Source: an uncultured Flammeovirgaceae bacterium (GTDB taxonomy: Bacteria > Bacteroidota > Bacteroidia > Cytophagales > Cyclobacteriaceae). Taken from it: a stretch of 6,928 nucleotides of DNA. A program made the translations under genes and the position numbers. This document shows, piece by piece, positions 1 through 5,189 of this stretch. Numbering within the stretch: the first letter of the stretch is position 1; every line of letters begins with the position of its first letter. The notes under the pieces are model-generated. The model had not been told where the DNA came from, made no database searches, and worked only from the letters and a program-made list of their open reading frames with translations. The stretch lies in the NCBI GenBank assembly GCA_946480685.1, contig CAMLLI010000224.1, positions 1-6,928 of the forward strand. The letters run 5' to 3'.

Positions 1-1
1 G

Positions 2-115
2 TTTCGTCTGTTGCCCGGTGATCGCTTTAGCGAAAACGAAATCGCCGAGCGCGTTGCCGCCAGCCGCACCCCGGTGCGCGAAGCCCTGGCGCGTTTGCAG
101 CGCGAAGGTTTTGTG
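2..115 (+). pseudogene. GntR-family regulator N-terminal fragment (foreign, probable chimeric end)
   Basis: The reading frame is open from the window edge and encodes a typical GntR/FadR-type winged helix-turn-helix core: LPGDRFSENEIAERV, then SRTPVREALARLQREGFV. The SRTPVREAL segment is the family's DNA-recognition helix signature. The upstream start is outside the window and the ligand-binding FCD or UTRA domain never appears, because the frame changes into methyltransferase sequence right after EGFV. By my count 73 of 115 bases are G or C (about 63%), and the codons are GC-rich in third positions (GCC, CGC, GTG, CTG), unlike every other gene here. This style is proteobacterial. I infer a cloning or assembly chimera, or less likely a recent insertion junction. 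It should not be annotated as a functional regulator. Confidence 0.6.
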
Positions 116-475
116 ATGATCAAAAAAGCATCTGTGCGCAACGCGTCATTTGTGGCAAGCGGTAAAGCTATATGTATAGCGACATCGCTCGCAACCACCA
201 CACTGAAAGGTCGCTACACAAAAATATTCGCATTTAACGTTGGTGTATTCTGGAAAGATGCTTCCAAAGAGTTGGCTATCATTAAAAGACTACTCCTACC
301 AACGGGTAAACTATATATCTTTCATCAGCCACCGCCAGGTTCAAGTATTGCCTTCAACAAAAGTATTGCAGCGAAAGTAACAGAGAACCTTGACAAAGAG
401 AATTTCACTCTCCTTGACATTGTCCATAAAAAAATGTCTCCGGCACCGGTAGTTTGTATAACGGCTAAAGCATGA
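116..475 (+). pseudogene. Class I SAM-dependent methyltransferase, C-terminal fragment
   Basis: This 119-residue stretch matches the second half of a small class I methyltransferase. It begins with MIKKASVRNA, which resembles the helix after the second acidic SAM-binding motif (the usual form is MlxxAxxRN). It continues with KIFAFNVGVFWKDASKEL (compare FDKIFAVNVxxFWxDPxxEL, motif IV region) and LLLPTGKLYIFHQPPPGS (the post-II LKPGGxL strand). It ends with the strand-turn-strand tail PAPVVCITAKA and a TGA stop. The N-terminal glycine-rich SAM-binding loop is missing, since the upstream sequence is the unrelated GntR piece, so as it stands it cannot be a working enzyme. Base composition (about 42-45% G+C in the stretches I counted) matches the rest of the window, so this part is native. 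The substrate cannot be told from the sequence. The complete gene probably exists in the real genome. The stop lies 34 bp before the transporter gene. Confidence 0.6.
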
Positions 476-485
476 AATTCATCTA

Positions 486-493
486 TATATTTG
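486..493 (+). promoter_or_regulatory. Bacteroidota -7 promoter element for the CadD-family gene
   Basis: TATATTTG matches the Bacteroidota primary sigma -7 consensus TAnnTTTG exactly. It lies 16 bp before the transporter ATG, implying a very short 5' leader. No TTG or TTTG sits at the expected spacing of about 20 bp; the nearest TTTG (453-456) is 29 bp upstream. The motif is TA-rich and this genome is rich in TATA words, so chance is possible. Confidence 0.4.
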
Positions 494-509
494 CAGCAAT
501 TATGACCGC

Positions 510-1130
510 ATGATCGAAACCATAATTACGGCCGTATTGGCTTTTGCATCCACCAATGTAGACGACCTGTTTATACTCATGATGTTGTTTACCGTCACCT
601 CACAATCATTCCGGCCTCACCATATACTATCAGGTCAGTACCTTGGCATTATAACATTGATCGCCATTAGTGTTATTGGTTCGCTGATTGGTATTGTTAT
701 CCCGAAGGTATATATCGGGTTGCTGGGATTCTTCCCGATTTACCTGGGCATTCGTAAATTTTTCAGCAAAGACGATGACTCAGATAGTTCACCTGTAGTC
801 ACTCCGGATAAAAAATATGTTTTAGCATCGATTATCAGCCCTGCAACATTAACTGTCGCGTCAATTACCATCGCGAACGGGGCCGATAATATTGGCATCT
901 ATATACCCTTGTTCGTCAACCTGACTCCAACAAATCTCGTGTTTACAATCTGTATTTTTCTGATGATGGTTTTTGTGTGGGTAAAGATCGCTGAATATCT
1001 CGTTCAGCATCCACGATTAAAAAATACGCTGGCGCGTTACAACCATGTGCTGTTTCCCTGTATCCTTATCGGCCTGGGCATTTATATACTGATCGAAAGT
1101 AAATCGTATACACTTGCGTTTCCATCATAG
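510..1130 (+). CDS. cadD: CadD-family cadmium-resistance-type transporter
   Basis: This 206-residue inner-membrane protein belongs to the CadD family (LysE-like exporters). Members such as staphylococcal CadD, which confers low-level cadmium resistance, are about the same length. The two hallmark segments are present: FASTNVDDLFIL at residues 12-23 in the first helix, and ANGADNIGIYIPLF at 122-135. The acidic residues D18, D19 and D126 in these repeats are likely cation contacts. Hydrophobic stretches near 5-28, 44-65, 66-82, 104-122, 142-160 and 180-197 suggest five to six membrane segments, with a charged loop (KDDDSDSS) at about 87-94. The ATG at 510 is chosen because the conserved first helix begins immediately after it. 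A three-codon ORF (ATG ACC GCA TGA, 502-513) overlaps this start as ATGA and might couple translation, or may be accidental. The gene is followed by a hairpin and converges on the SDR gene. The family call is firm. The true substrate (cadmium, another divalent metal, or something else) is inferred. Confidence 0.85.
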   Translation: MIETIITAVLAFASTNVDDLFILMMLFTVTSQSFRPHHILSGQYLGIITLIAISVIGSLIGIVIPKVYIGLLGFFPIYLGIRKFFSKDDDSDSSPVVTPDKKYVLASIISPATLTVASITIANGADNIGIYIPLFVNLTPTNLVFTICIFLMMVFVWVKIAEYLVQHPRLKNTLARYNHVLFPCILIGLGIYILIESKSYTLAFPS

Positions 1131-1165
1131 CAACCGCACGTATACATATCATACGGCAGTTGCTA
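1128..1165. terminator. Imperfect hairpin between convergent genes (candidate bidirectional terminator)
   Basis: The arms are TAGCAAC (1128-1134) and GTTGCTA (1159-1165). Inside them, after a C:A mismatch, two GC pairs and a bulged A, CGTAT (1139-1143) pairs with ATACG (1151-1155) around a 7-nt loop. The left arm includes the transporter's TAG stop codon. The structure lies between two genes that point at each other, which fits termination of both. Neither side has a clear U-tract, so it is not a textbook intrinsic terminator. Confidence 0.5.
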
Positions 1166-1179
1166 CGGGAAATGATTAC

Positions 1180-1974
1180 TTAAATGATAAGTTTTGCAAC
1201 ACCTCCGTCTACACGTAAAGCGCTGCCATTGGTTCCGGACGAAAGCGGACTCGCTACATACGTTACCAGGTTTGCTACTTCCTGCACAGATGCAAACCGC
1301 TGAAGCAATGAAGTAGGTCGTGCAGTCTTAAAGAAATTCTGTTCTGCCTCCTGTGGGGTAACTTTCTGCGTAGAAGCCAACTGCTTAACAAACTCTTCTA
1401 CACCTTCTGATTTTGTAGGACCGGGTAATACGGAATTTACAGTAACACCTGTTCCCTTTGTAAGTTCTGCCAGACCACGACTTACAGATAGCTGTGCTGT
1501 CTTGGTCATACCGTAGTGAATCATTTCTTCCGGAATATTTATAGCAGACTCGCTTGATATAAAAATAATGCGACCCCAGTTCTTCGCGATCATCTTCGGA
1601 AAGAAATGTCGCGACAGGCGCACACCACTTAGCACATTCACTTCATAGAAACGAAGCCAGTCTTCGTCCGTAATGTCAATGAAAGGCTTAGGCTCAAATA
1701 TACCTGCGTTGTTTACCAGTATATCAATGTCCGGTAGTTTAGCAATCAATTGCTTTACATCTTCTGCTTTGGAGAAATCAGCCGGCACTCCGGAAACTTT
1801 TGCTGATGGTATAAGTTTTTTCAATTCCGCTACAGCGGCATCTACGCGTTGCTGTGAGCGACCGTTTATTATTACGGTAGCCCCTTCTGCAAGCAAGCTC
1901 TGCGCGATGGCAAAGCCTATACCTTGTGTCGAGCCACTAACAAAAGCCGTCTTGTTTTTTAATTGTAAATCCAT
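1180..1974 (-). CDS. Short-chain dehydrogenase/reductase (SDR), classical type
   Basis: This 264-residue NAD(P)-dependent oxidoreductase has all landmarks of a classical SDR. The Rossmann glycine motif GSTQGIG is at 14-20 (Ser-Gly instead of the usual Thr-Gly before it). An N37-G38-R39 end to the second strand suggests NADPH preference. NNAG is at 88-91, and the catalytic tetrad is N113, S141, Y154 and K158 (YGMTK, 13 residues after the serine). PGPT at 184-187 follows the nicotinamide-side strand, and a C-terminal SGTNGSALRVDGG closes the fold. Length and motifs are intact, so it should be active. The substrate cannot be deduced. FabG-like acyl reductases and sugar or quinone reductases all share this pattern, and the divergent 160-225 substrate lid argues against housekeeping FabG. 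It lies 6 nt downstream of the DoxX gene on the same strand and is almost certainly co-transcribed with it. Its 3' end faces the transporter gene. Confidence 0.93.
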   Translation of the reverse strand: MDLQLKNKTAFVSGSTQGIGFAIAQSLLAEGATVIINGRSQQRVDAAVAELKKLIPSAKVSGVPADFSKAEDVKQLIAKLPDIDILVNNAGIFEPKPFIDITDEDWLRFYEVNVLSGVRLSRHFFPKMIAKNWGRIIFISSESAINIPEEMIHYGMTKTAQLSVSRGLAELTKGTGVTVNSVLPGPTKSEGVEEFVKQLASTQKVTPQEAEQNFFKTARPTSLLQRFASVQEVANLVTYVASPLSSGTNGSALRVDGGVAKLII

Positions 1975-1980
1975 GTATAT

Positions 1981-2373
1981 CTATTTTTTAAAAACGTTAT
2001 CTACTGCGTATGTATTATACTGAAGGAAGGAAAGCAACACAGCAAAAAACGCTGCATGTATAAATTGAGATGGCATTGCCTCCCAGTTCTCAACCATAGC
2101 CGAGCCGAATATCAATATTACCATCGTGAAACCTCCGGCAATGAGTGATACTCTCGTAAATAAACCAATCACCAGCAACAAACCAATTACAAATTCAGCG
2201 ATCGGTAAAATATAGCTGAACGGAGTAACGAGTACCGGTGGCAACATTGACTTTTCGAATGAGCTCACCATCCAGTTACTAAATCCATGCAGCTTGGGCA
2301 AACGCACCAGGCCGTGTCCTAACATACTGGCAGCCACCGCCAGTCTGATAATTAAAAACGAAGTTGTGTTCAT
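1981..2373 (-). CDS. DoxX-family integral membrane protein
   Basis: This 130-residue, four-helix membrane protein fits the DoxX/SURF4-like family. Helices lie near residues 6-24, 52-71, 73-91 and 103-119. Family-typical features are an early arginine and glycine-histidine (RLAVAASMLGHGLVRL, 10-25), an acidic residue in helix 2 (E60 in LPIAEFVIGLLL), and the GLFTR turn at 70-74. DoxX relatives range from subunits of archaeal thiosulfate:quinone oxidoreductase to the mycobacterial DoxX that works with SodA and SseA in a membrane redox complex. Many bacterial copies are uncharacterised partners of oxidoreductases. Here the partner is the SDR 6 nt downstream. The gene is transcribed divergently from the AraC/chromate cluster, and no clear TAnnTTTG element lies close to its start. 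A weak seven-of-eight match (CAATTTTG on the minus strand, 2562-2555) would give a leader of about 180 nt. Function in this organism is inferred only. Confidence 0.85.
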   Translation of the reverse strand: MNTTSFLIIRLAVAASMLGHGLVRLPKLHGFSNWMVSSFEKSMLPPVLVTPFSYILPIAEFVIGLLLVIGLFTRVSLIAGGFTMVILIFGSAMVENWEAMPSQFIHAAFFAVLLSFLQYNTYAVDNVFKK

Positions 2374-2383
2374 GTATCAAGGG

Positions 2384-2491
2384 TTAATAAAGTTCATGCT
2401 CGCTGGCACGCAACCGGTATAGATCACCTTCCGTCAGGTATATATACCCACTCCTGATTATCACTTCCATCAGCAACAGGTATACATGCAT
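2384..2491 (-). CDS. Possible 35-codon ORF upstream of the DoxX gene
   Basis: An ATG-initiated frame on the minus strand encodes 35 residues, starting MHVYLLLMEVII and ending LRASEHELY, and stops with TAA 10 nt before the DoxX start. The N-terminal half is hydrophobic and the C-terminal half charged, and codons are ordinary. It could be a leader peptide, a small membrane protein, a remnant of a larger gene, or chance: frames of this length are common in random sequence. It contains the three TATACC repeats described separately, which are in phase with codons because their spacing is a multiple of 3. I do not recognise the sequence. Confidence 0.2.
   Translation of the reverse strand: MHVYLLLMEVIIRSGYIYLTEGDLYRLRASEHELY
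2416..2484. repeat. Three phased GGTATA repeats in the divergent control region
   Basis: GGTATA occurs at 2416-2421, 2437-2442 and 2479-2484, giving start-to-start distances of 21 and 42 bp, close to two and four helical turns. The first and third copies share a longer word, GCAAC(C/A)GGTATA (2410-2421 and 2473-2484, 11 of 12 identical, 63 bp apart). The middle copy shares CAGGTATA with the third. The copies therefore lie on one face of the DNA, as expected for an AraC-family regulator that binds direct repeats. The same word occurs singly elsewhere in the window, so only the clustering and phasing are notable. Confidence 0.4.
2437..2448. promoter_or_regulatory. 12-bp perfect palindrome GGTATATATACC
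   Basis: GGTATATATACC is a perfect 12-bp palindrome centred between 2442 and 2443. It contains the middle of the three phased repeats and its mirror image, so it could be a dimeric operator in the DoxX leader or promoter region. TA alternation makes palindromes easy to form by chance. Confidence 0.3.
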
Positions 2492-2516
2492 CTTAGTTCT
2501 CTGCCGATTCTTTTTA

Positions 2517-2535
2517 ACAATAAATTAACTATTGT
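2517..2535. promoter_or_regulatory. Inverted repeat ACAATA-N7-TATTGT
   Basis: Six-base arms at 2517-2522 and 2530-2535 surround a 7-nt AT-rich spacer. Allowing one bulged G, the arms extend to TTAACAATA and TATTGT(G)TTA. It lies between the two divergent starts, about 50 bp before the -33 element of the AraC promoter. It is a possible regulator-binding site, but the stretch is AT-rich and the evidence is positional only. Confidence 0.25.
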
Positions 2536-2584
2536 GTTACGTTAGCCAGCGGTACAAAATTGAAATGCTGGCCGCATTTAAAAC

Positions 2585-2616
2585 TTGTAAAATCCTTGGA
2601 ATGTCTTGTACATTTG
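2585..2616 (+). promoter_or_regulatory. Bacteroidota-type promoter of the AraC/chromate gene train
   Basis: A -7 element TACATTTG (2609-2616) matches TAnnTTTG in every fixed position. A TTG (2585-2587) lies 21 bp before it, as expected for the -33 element. Transcription should begin a few bases after 2616, almost at the ATG at 2623, giving a leaderless or nearly leaderless transcript. This also argues against the longer in-frame start at 2560, which would lie upstream of the promoter. The element probably serves the whole downstream gene train. Confidence 0.6.
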
Positions 2617-2622
2617 TGGGAT

Positions 2623-3477
2623 ATGGAAATCCAGAATCTGTACGAGCCGTTCGAGATCGAATTCCTGGAAATGAAGGAATGTCCCATCCACGCGCATAAG
2701 CATAACTTCTTCGAACTCGTGTATATTGTAGACGGCACGGGCGTGCAATGCATCAACAAGAATAAACTGCCGTATGCAGCGGAAAAGTTGTTCCTGCTTA
2801 TGCCACAAGACTGCCACGCATTTGAAGTCAAAACCGTTACCAGGTTTTTTTTCATCCGGTTCAATGATATTTACCTGAAGACGCAAAGCAAGGAGTGGAT
2901 TCAAAAACTGGAATTCATTTTTCAGAACAACACGCATTTACCGGGCTGTATCATCAAGAACAAAACAGACAAACCGCTGGTAAAAGCGATGGTAGATGCG
3001 TTGATACGCGAACACGTTAACCAGCAGCATTATCATCGTGAAGTTGTAAGGCAGATCGTGAATACACTGCTCACCATTGTTGCCCGCAATATATCCATGC
3101 ATATACCGCTGAAGGAAAATGCCAAGACCAATACTTCGCTGGACATCATTAACTATATCCACCAGAATATATACTCGTCAGACAAGTTAAAGGCCGAGCA
3201 GATCGCACAACGCTTTCACATATCACCAACGTACATCAGCGAATACTTCAAGAAATTAACCGGAGAAAATCTGCAGCAGTATATTATTGACTATAAGCTT
3301 AAACTGATTGAGACACGCCTGCGCTACAGCGATCTGCGTATGAACGAGATTGCATTTGAGTTTGGATTTACCGATGAAAGTCACCTGACCCGAACGTTCA
3401 AGAAACATAAAGGCGTGAGTCCTTCCGAATTCCGAAAACACGTCAACAGCAAAAAAAGAAATTCTGTTGCTGCATGA
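2623..3477 (+). CDS. AraC-family transcriptional regulator with cupin sensor domain
   Basis: This 284-residue cytoplasmic regulator has two domains. Residues ~5-85 are an AraC-type cupin: HAHKHNFFELVYIVDGTG (23-40) is the first beta-turn motif with candidate ligand or metal residues H23, H25, H27 and E31. LLMPQDCHAF (58-67) is the strand that usually follows. Residues ~173-273 hold two helix-turn-helix units: KAEQIAQRFHISPTYISEYFKKL (190-212), then RMNEIAFEFGFTDESHLTRTFKK (239-261) followed by KGVSPSEFRK, the AraC signature. A start at 2560 would add 21 residues but lies upstream of a good promoter, so I prefer the ATG at 2623, directly before the conserved N-terminus. The next gene begins 19 nt after the stop, so the two are probably one transcript. 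Likely targets are the divergent region with its phased repeats and the downstream chromate genes. The effector is unknown. Confidence 0.9.
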   Translation: MEIQNLYEPFEIEFLEMKECPIHAHKHNFFELVYIVDGTGVQCINKNKLPYAAEKLFLLMPQDCHAFEVKTVTRFFFIRFNDIYLKTQSKEWIQKLEFIFQNNTHLPGCIIKNKTDKPLVKAMVDALIREHVNQQHYHREVVRQIVNTLLTIVARNISMHIPLKENAKTNTSLDIINYIHQNIYSSDKLKAEQIAQRFHISPTYISEYFKKLTGENLQQYIIDYKLKLIETRLRYSDLRMNEIAFEFGFTDESHLTRTFKKHKGVSPSEFRKHVNSKKRNSVAA

Positions 3478-3496
3478 AAATCAACACACACAGCCG

Positions 3497-4339
3497 ATGA
3501 AGTGGATTACGCGCGAGCGCCCGAAGATAGACCGTATAGCCTGTCCGTGGCTAATCAAACGTTTTATTGATCACGAAGCCGAGATCATCTACGTTCCTTT
3601 CGACCAGGTAAAAACAAAAGCACAAGAACTCGATGCTATACCTTTCGATATACCGGACGTTGAGTTCACACACTACGGTGATGAATGTACATTCGACTAC
3701 TTCATTCGCAAGTATGAATTGAAAGACGCTGCGTTACAAACCCTGGCAGTTATTGTACGCGGTGCTGATACCGACCGTCATGATATAGCCAGCCAGGCAT
3801 CCGGGCTCTGGGCTATATCGGCAGGGCTATCGCATAACATTACCAACGATCACGAACTTCTGCAGCAAGGCATGGTGCTGTATGATGCATTATATACCTG
3901 GGCAAAACATCTGCAACATGAAAAGCACACACAGAACCCAATCGAAAATTTACTGCTCGATGTATACCAGCGATTCATTCAGCAAAAATCCTCGTCACGG
4001 AAAATACCTTCGTGGGCAAAAGAGTTAAAGGAAATTATACAGGATCAAATCGACACCAACCTCAGTCTTAATCTCAAAGAACTGTCTCAAAGTCTTAACG
4101 TTCATCCGGCTTATCTCTCGCGCGAGTTCTCAAAATACTTTGATGACCTTTCTTTTGGCGAGTATATCCGGAAGTTAAGAATCGAGAAGGCGATGCAGTT
4201 GCTGGAAGATCCGAAGTATTCGCTGGCAGAGATTGCGTACCTCACCGGCTTCTCCGATCAAAGTCATTTTAATCGCATCTTTAAAAAGCATACCGGTAAA
4301 AACCCTTCCGAACACCGGAAAAGTTTTCCAAAAAAGTAA
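3497..4339 (+). CDS. chrB: ChrB C-terminal (chromate-resistance) domain fused to AraC-type DNA-binding domain
   Basis: This 280-residue protein joins two families. Residues ~1-140 match the ChrB C-terminal Chrome_Resist domain: WITRERPKIDRIACPWLIKRFID (3-25), IPFDIPDVEF (48-57), H59-x4-C64, VRGADTD (87-93), QASGLWAISAGLS (100-112) and GMVLYDALYTW (125-135). C16, H59, C64, D91 and D93 are candidate sensing or metal-contact residues by conservation. After a linker (~141-172), residues ~173-277 form an AraC DNA-binding domain with two helix-turn-helix units: LKELSQSLNVHPAYLSREF (193-211), and SLAEIAYLTGFSDQSHFNRIF (242-262) then KNPSEHRK. Proteobacterial ChrB has its own N-terminal domain and no AraC module, so the architecture is altered. 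ATG 3497 is chosen because the conserved WITRERP follows at once; the in-frame TTG at 3467 would overlap the previous gene. Its place before chrA supports a chromate-responsive regulator. That role is inferred, though both domain calls are strong. Confidence 0.88.
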   Translation: MKWITRERPKIDRIACPWLIKRFIDHEAEIIYVPFDQVKTKAQELDAIPFDIPDVEFTHYGDECTFDYFIRKYELKDAALQTLAVIVRGADTDRHDIASQASGLWAISAGLSHNITNDHELLQQGMVLYDALYTWAKHLQHEKHTQNPIENLLLDVYQRFIQQKSSSRKIPSWAKELKEIIQDQIDTNLSLNLKELSQSLNVHPAYLSREFSKYFDDLSFGEYIRKLRIEKAMQLLEDPKYSLAEIAYLTGFSDQSHFNRIFKKHTGKNPSEHRKSFPKK

Positions 4340-4365
4340 AACGGATACAAATAGTAAATTCCGTT
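4340..4365 (+). other. Short hairpin after the ChrB-AraC gene
   Basis: AACGGA (4340-4345) and TCCGTT (4360-4365) form a 6-bp stem with a 14-nt AT-rich loop, starting one base after the stop codon. It lies in the largest gap (80 bp) of the plus-strand gene train. It could be a weak attenuator, an mRNA-stability element, or chance. No U-tract follows. The rest of the gap (4366-4419) shows no convincing promoter; TACTTTAA at 4401-4408 is a poor match to TAnnTTTG with no -33 partner. Confidence 0.3.
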
Positions 4366-4419
4366 CTATCCTGCGCTGTAAAGACTCAGTAGCATTGTTC
4401 TACTTTAAGCTTACAACGT

Positions 4420-5172
4420 ATGATTCGTTTTTCTTTACTATTTCTGTTATTTATCAACGCAACTTTATGTTTTTCACAAACCGTTGAGAAGCATGTACAC
4501 GAGCGTGAGCAGTTGTGGCTGGGTTATTTCAACCAGACACGACTCACCAACAAATTTGGTTTATGGTTCGACATTCATTACCGGCAAACCGATAACTTTG
4601 TTGATCGTCCGTTTCAATTTCTGGTTCGTCCGGCATTAACGTATTTCATTCGCGACAATCTTCGTGTACAAGCTGGTTACGCTTTTGCTGAACACTTTCC
4701 CCCCAAAGGAAAAGATACTACGCGACCGGAGCACCGCGCCTGGCAACAGATATGGTGGAACCAGAAATATAGCGGTCTCACAACGCTTCAATGGCTTCGA
4801 CTCGAAGAGCGCTTCAACCGTAAAATAGAAAATGATGTTTTACTGGACGAGTATAACTTCAATTACAGGCTTCGCTATAACATGTCGTTCTTTATTCCGC
4901 TGAAGGGAAAAGAAATCACACCGCGCTCACCTTTCGTTGCCGTAATGAACGAAGTGTTTATCAACTTCGGAGGCAAGATTGTTTATAACACGTTTGATCA
5001 GAATCGTTTCTTTGCCGGTGTAGGATATCAATTCACATCGCACCTCAATGGCCAGCTTGGTTATATGAATATATACCAACAGGAAGCCAGTGGAAATAAC
5101 TTCCTTTCAACCCATGCCATACGTTTCTTCATTTTCCATTCACTCGATCTGCGTCCCAAAGCCAAAGAATAA
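4420..5172 (+). CDS. DUF2490-family outer-membrane beta-barrel protein
   Basis: This 250-residue protein has a clear signal peptide: a short basic start (MIRF), hydrophobic core FSLLFLLFINATLC, and likely cleavage near S19-Q20. There is no proper lipobox, so it is not a lipoprotein. The mature part consists of alternating strands rich in Tyr, Phe and Trp, typical of a Bacteroidota barrel: LWLGYFNQTRL (32-42), FGLWFDIHYRQTDN (46-59), LRVQAGYAFAEH (81-92), LQWLRLEERFN (123-133), NFNYRLRYNMSFF (146-158), FFAGVGYQFTSHLNGQLGYM (197-216), and a final HAIRFFIFHSLDL (232-244) as closing strand. EHRAWQQIWW (104-113) and the NRFFAGVGY block fit the DUF2490 family, whose function is not established. It sits between the ChrB fusion and ChrA, 17 nt before chrA, implying co-expression. 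A role as an outer-membrane channel or anchor for oxyanion efflux is speculation. Confidence 0.8.
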   Translation: MIRFSLLFLLFINATLCFSQTVEKHVHEREQLWLGYFNQTRLTNKFGLWFDIHYRQTDNFVDRPFQFLVRPALTYFIRDNLRVQAGYAFAEHFPPKGKDTTRPEHRAWQQIWWNQKYSGLTTLQWLRLEERFNRKIENDVLLDEYNFNYRLRYNMSFFIPLKGKEITPRSPFVAVMNEVFINFGGKIVYNTFDQNRFFAGVGYQFTSHLNGQLGYMNIYQQEASGNNFLSTHAIRFFIFHSLDLRPKAKE

Positions 5173-5189
5173 TACAACGCACATTCGCC

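Noticed and set aside
1673..2023. 116-codon plus-strand frame opposite the SDR and DoxX genes
   Set aside because: It crosses two genuine genes on the other strand and has Ser/Ala-rich composition arising from antisense of SDR codons.
2560..2622. Longer N-terminus (21 extra residues) for the AraC regulator
   Set aside because: The segment contains a TTG-N21-TACATTTG promoter and does not resemble AraC sequence; the conserved region begins at the ATG at 2623.
2529..2937. Long minus-strand frames opposite the AraC gene
   Set aside because: They overlap a clearly motif-bearing plus-strand gene, show no recognisable domain, and have low-complexity codon use typical of antisense frames.
3467..3496. 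TTG start extending the ChrB-AraC fusion by 10 residues
   Set aside because: It would overlap the preceding gene's end, uses a rare start, and the conserved ChrB domain begins just after ATG 3497.
4233..4487. 84-codon frame bridging the ChrB-AraC end and DUF2490 start
   Set aside because: It is an alternative frame of the AraC HTH region and the DUF2490 signal peptide with no domain of its own.
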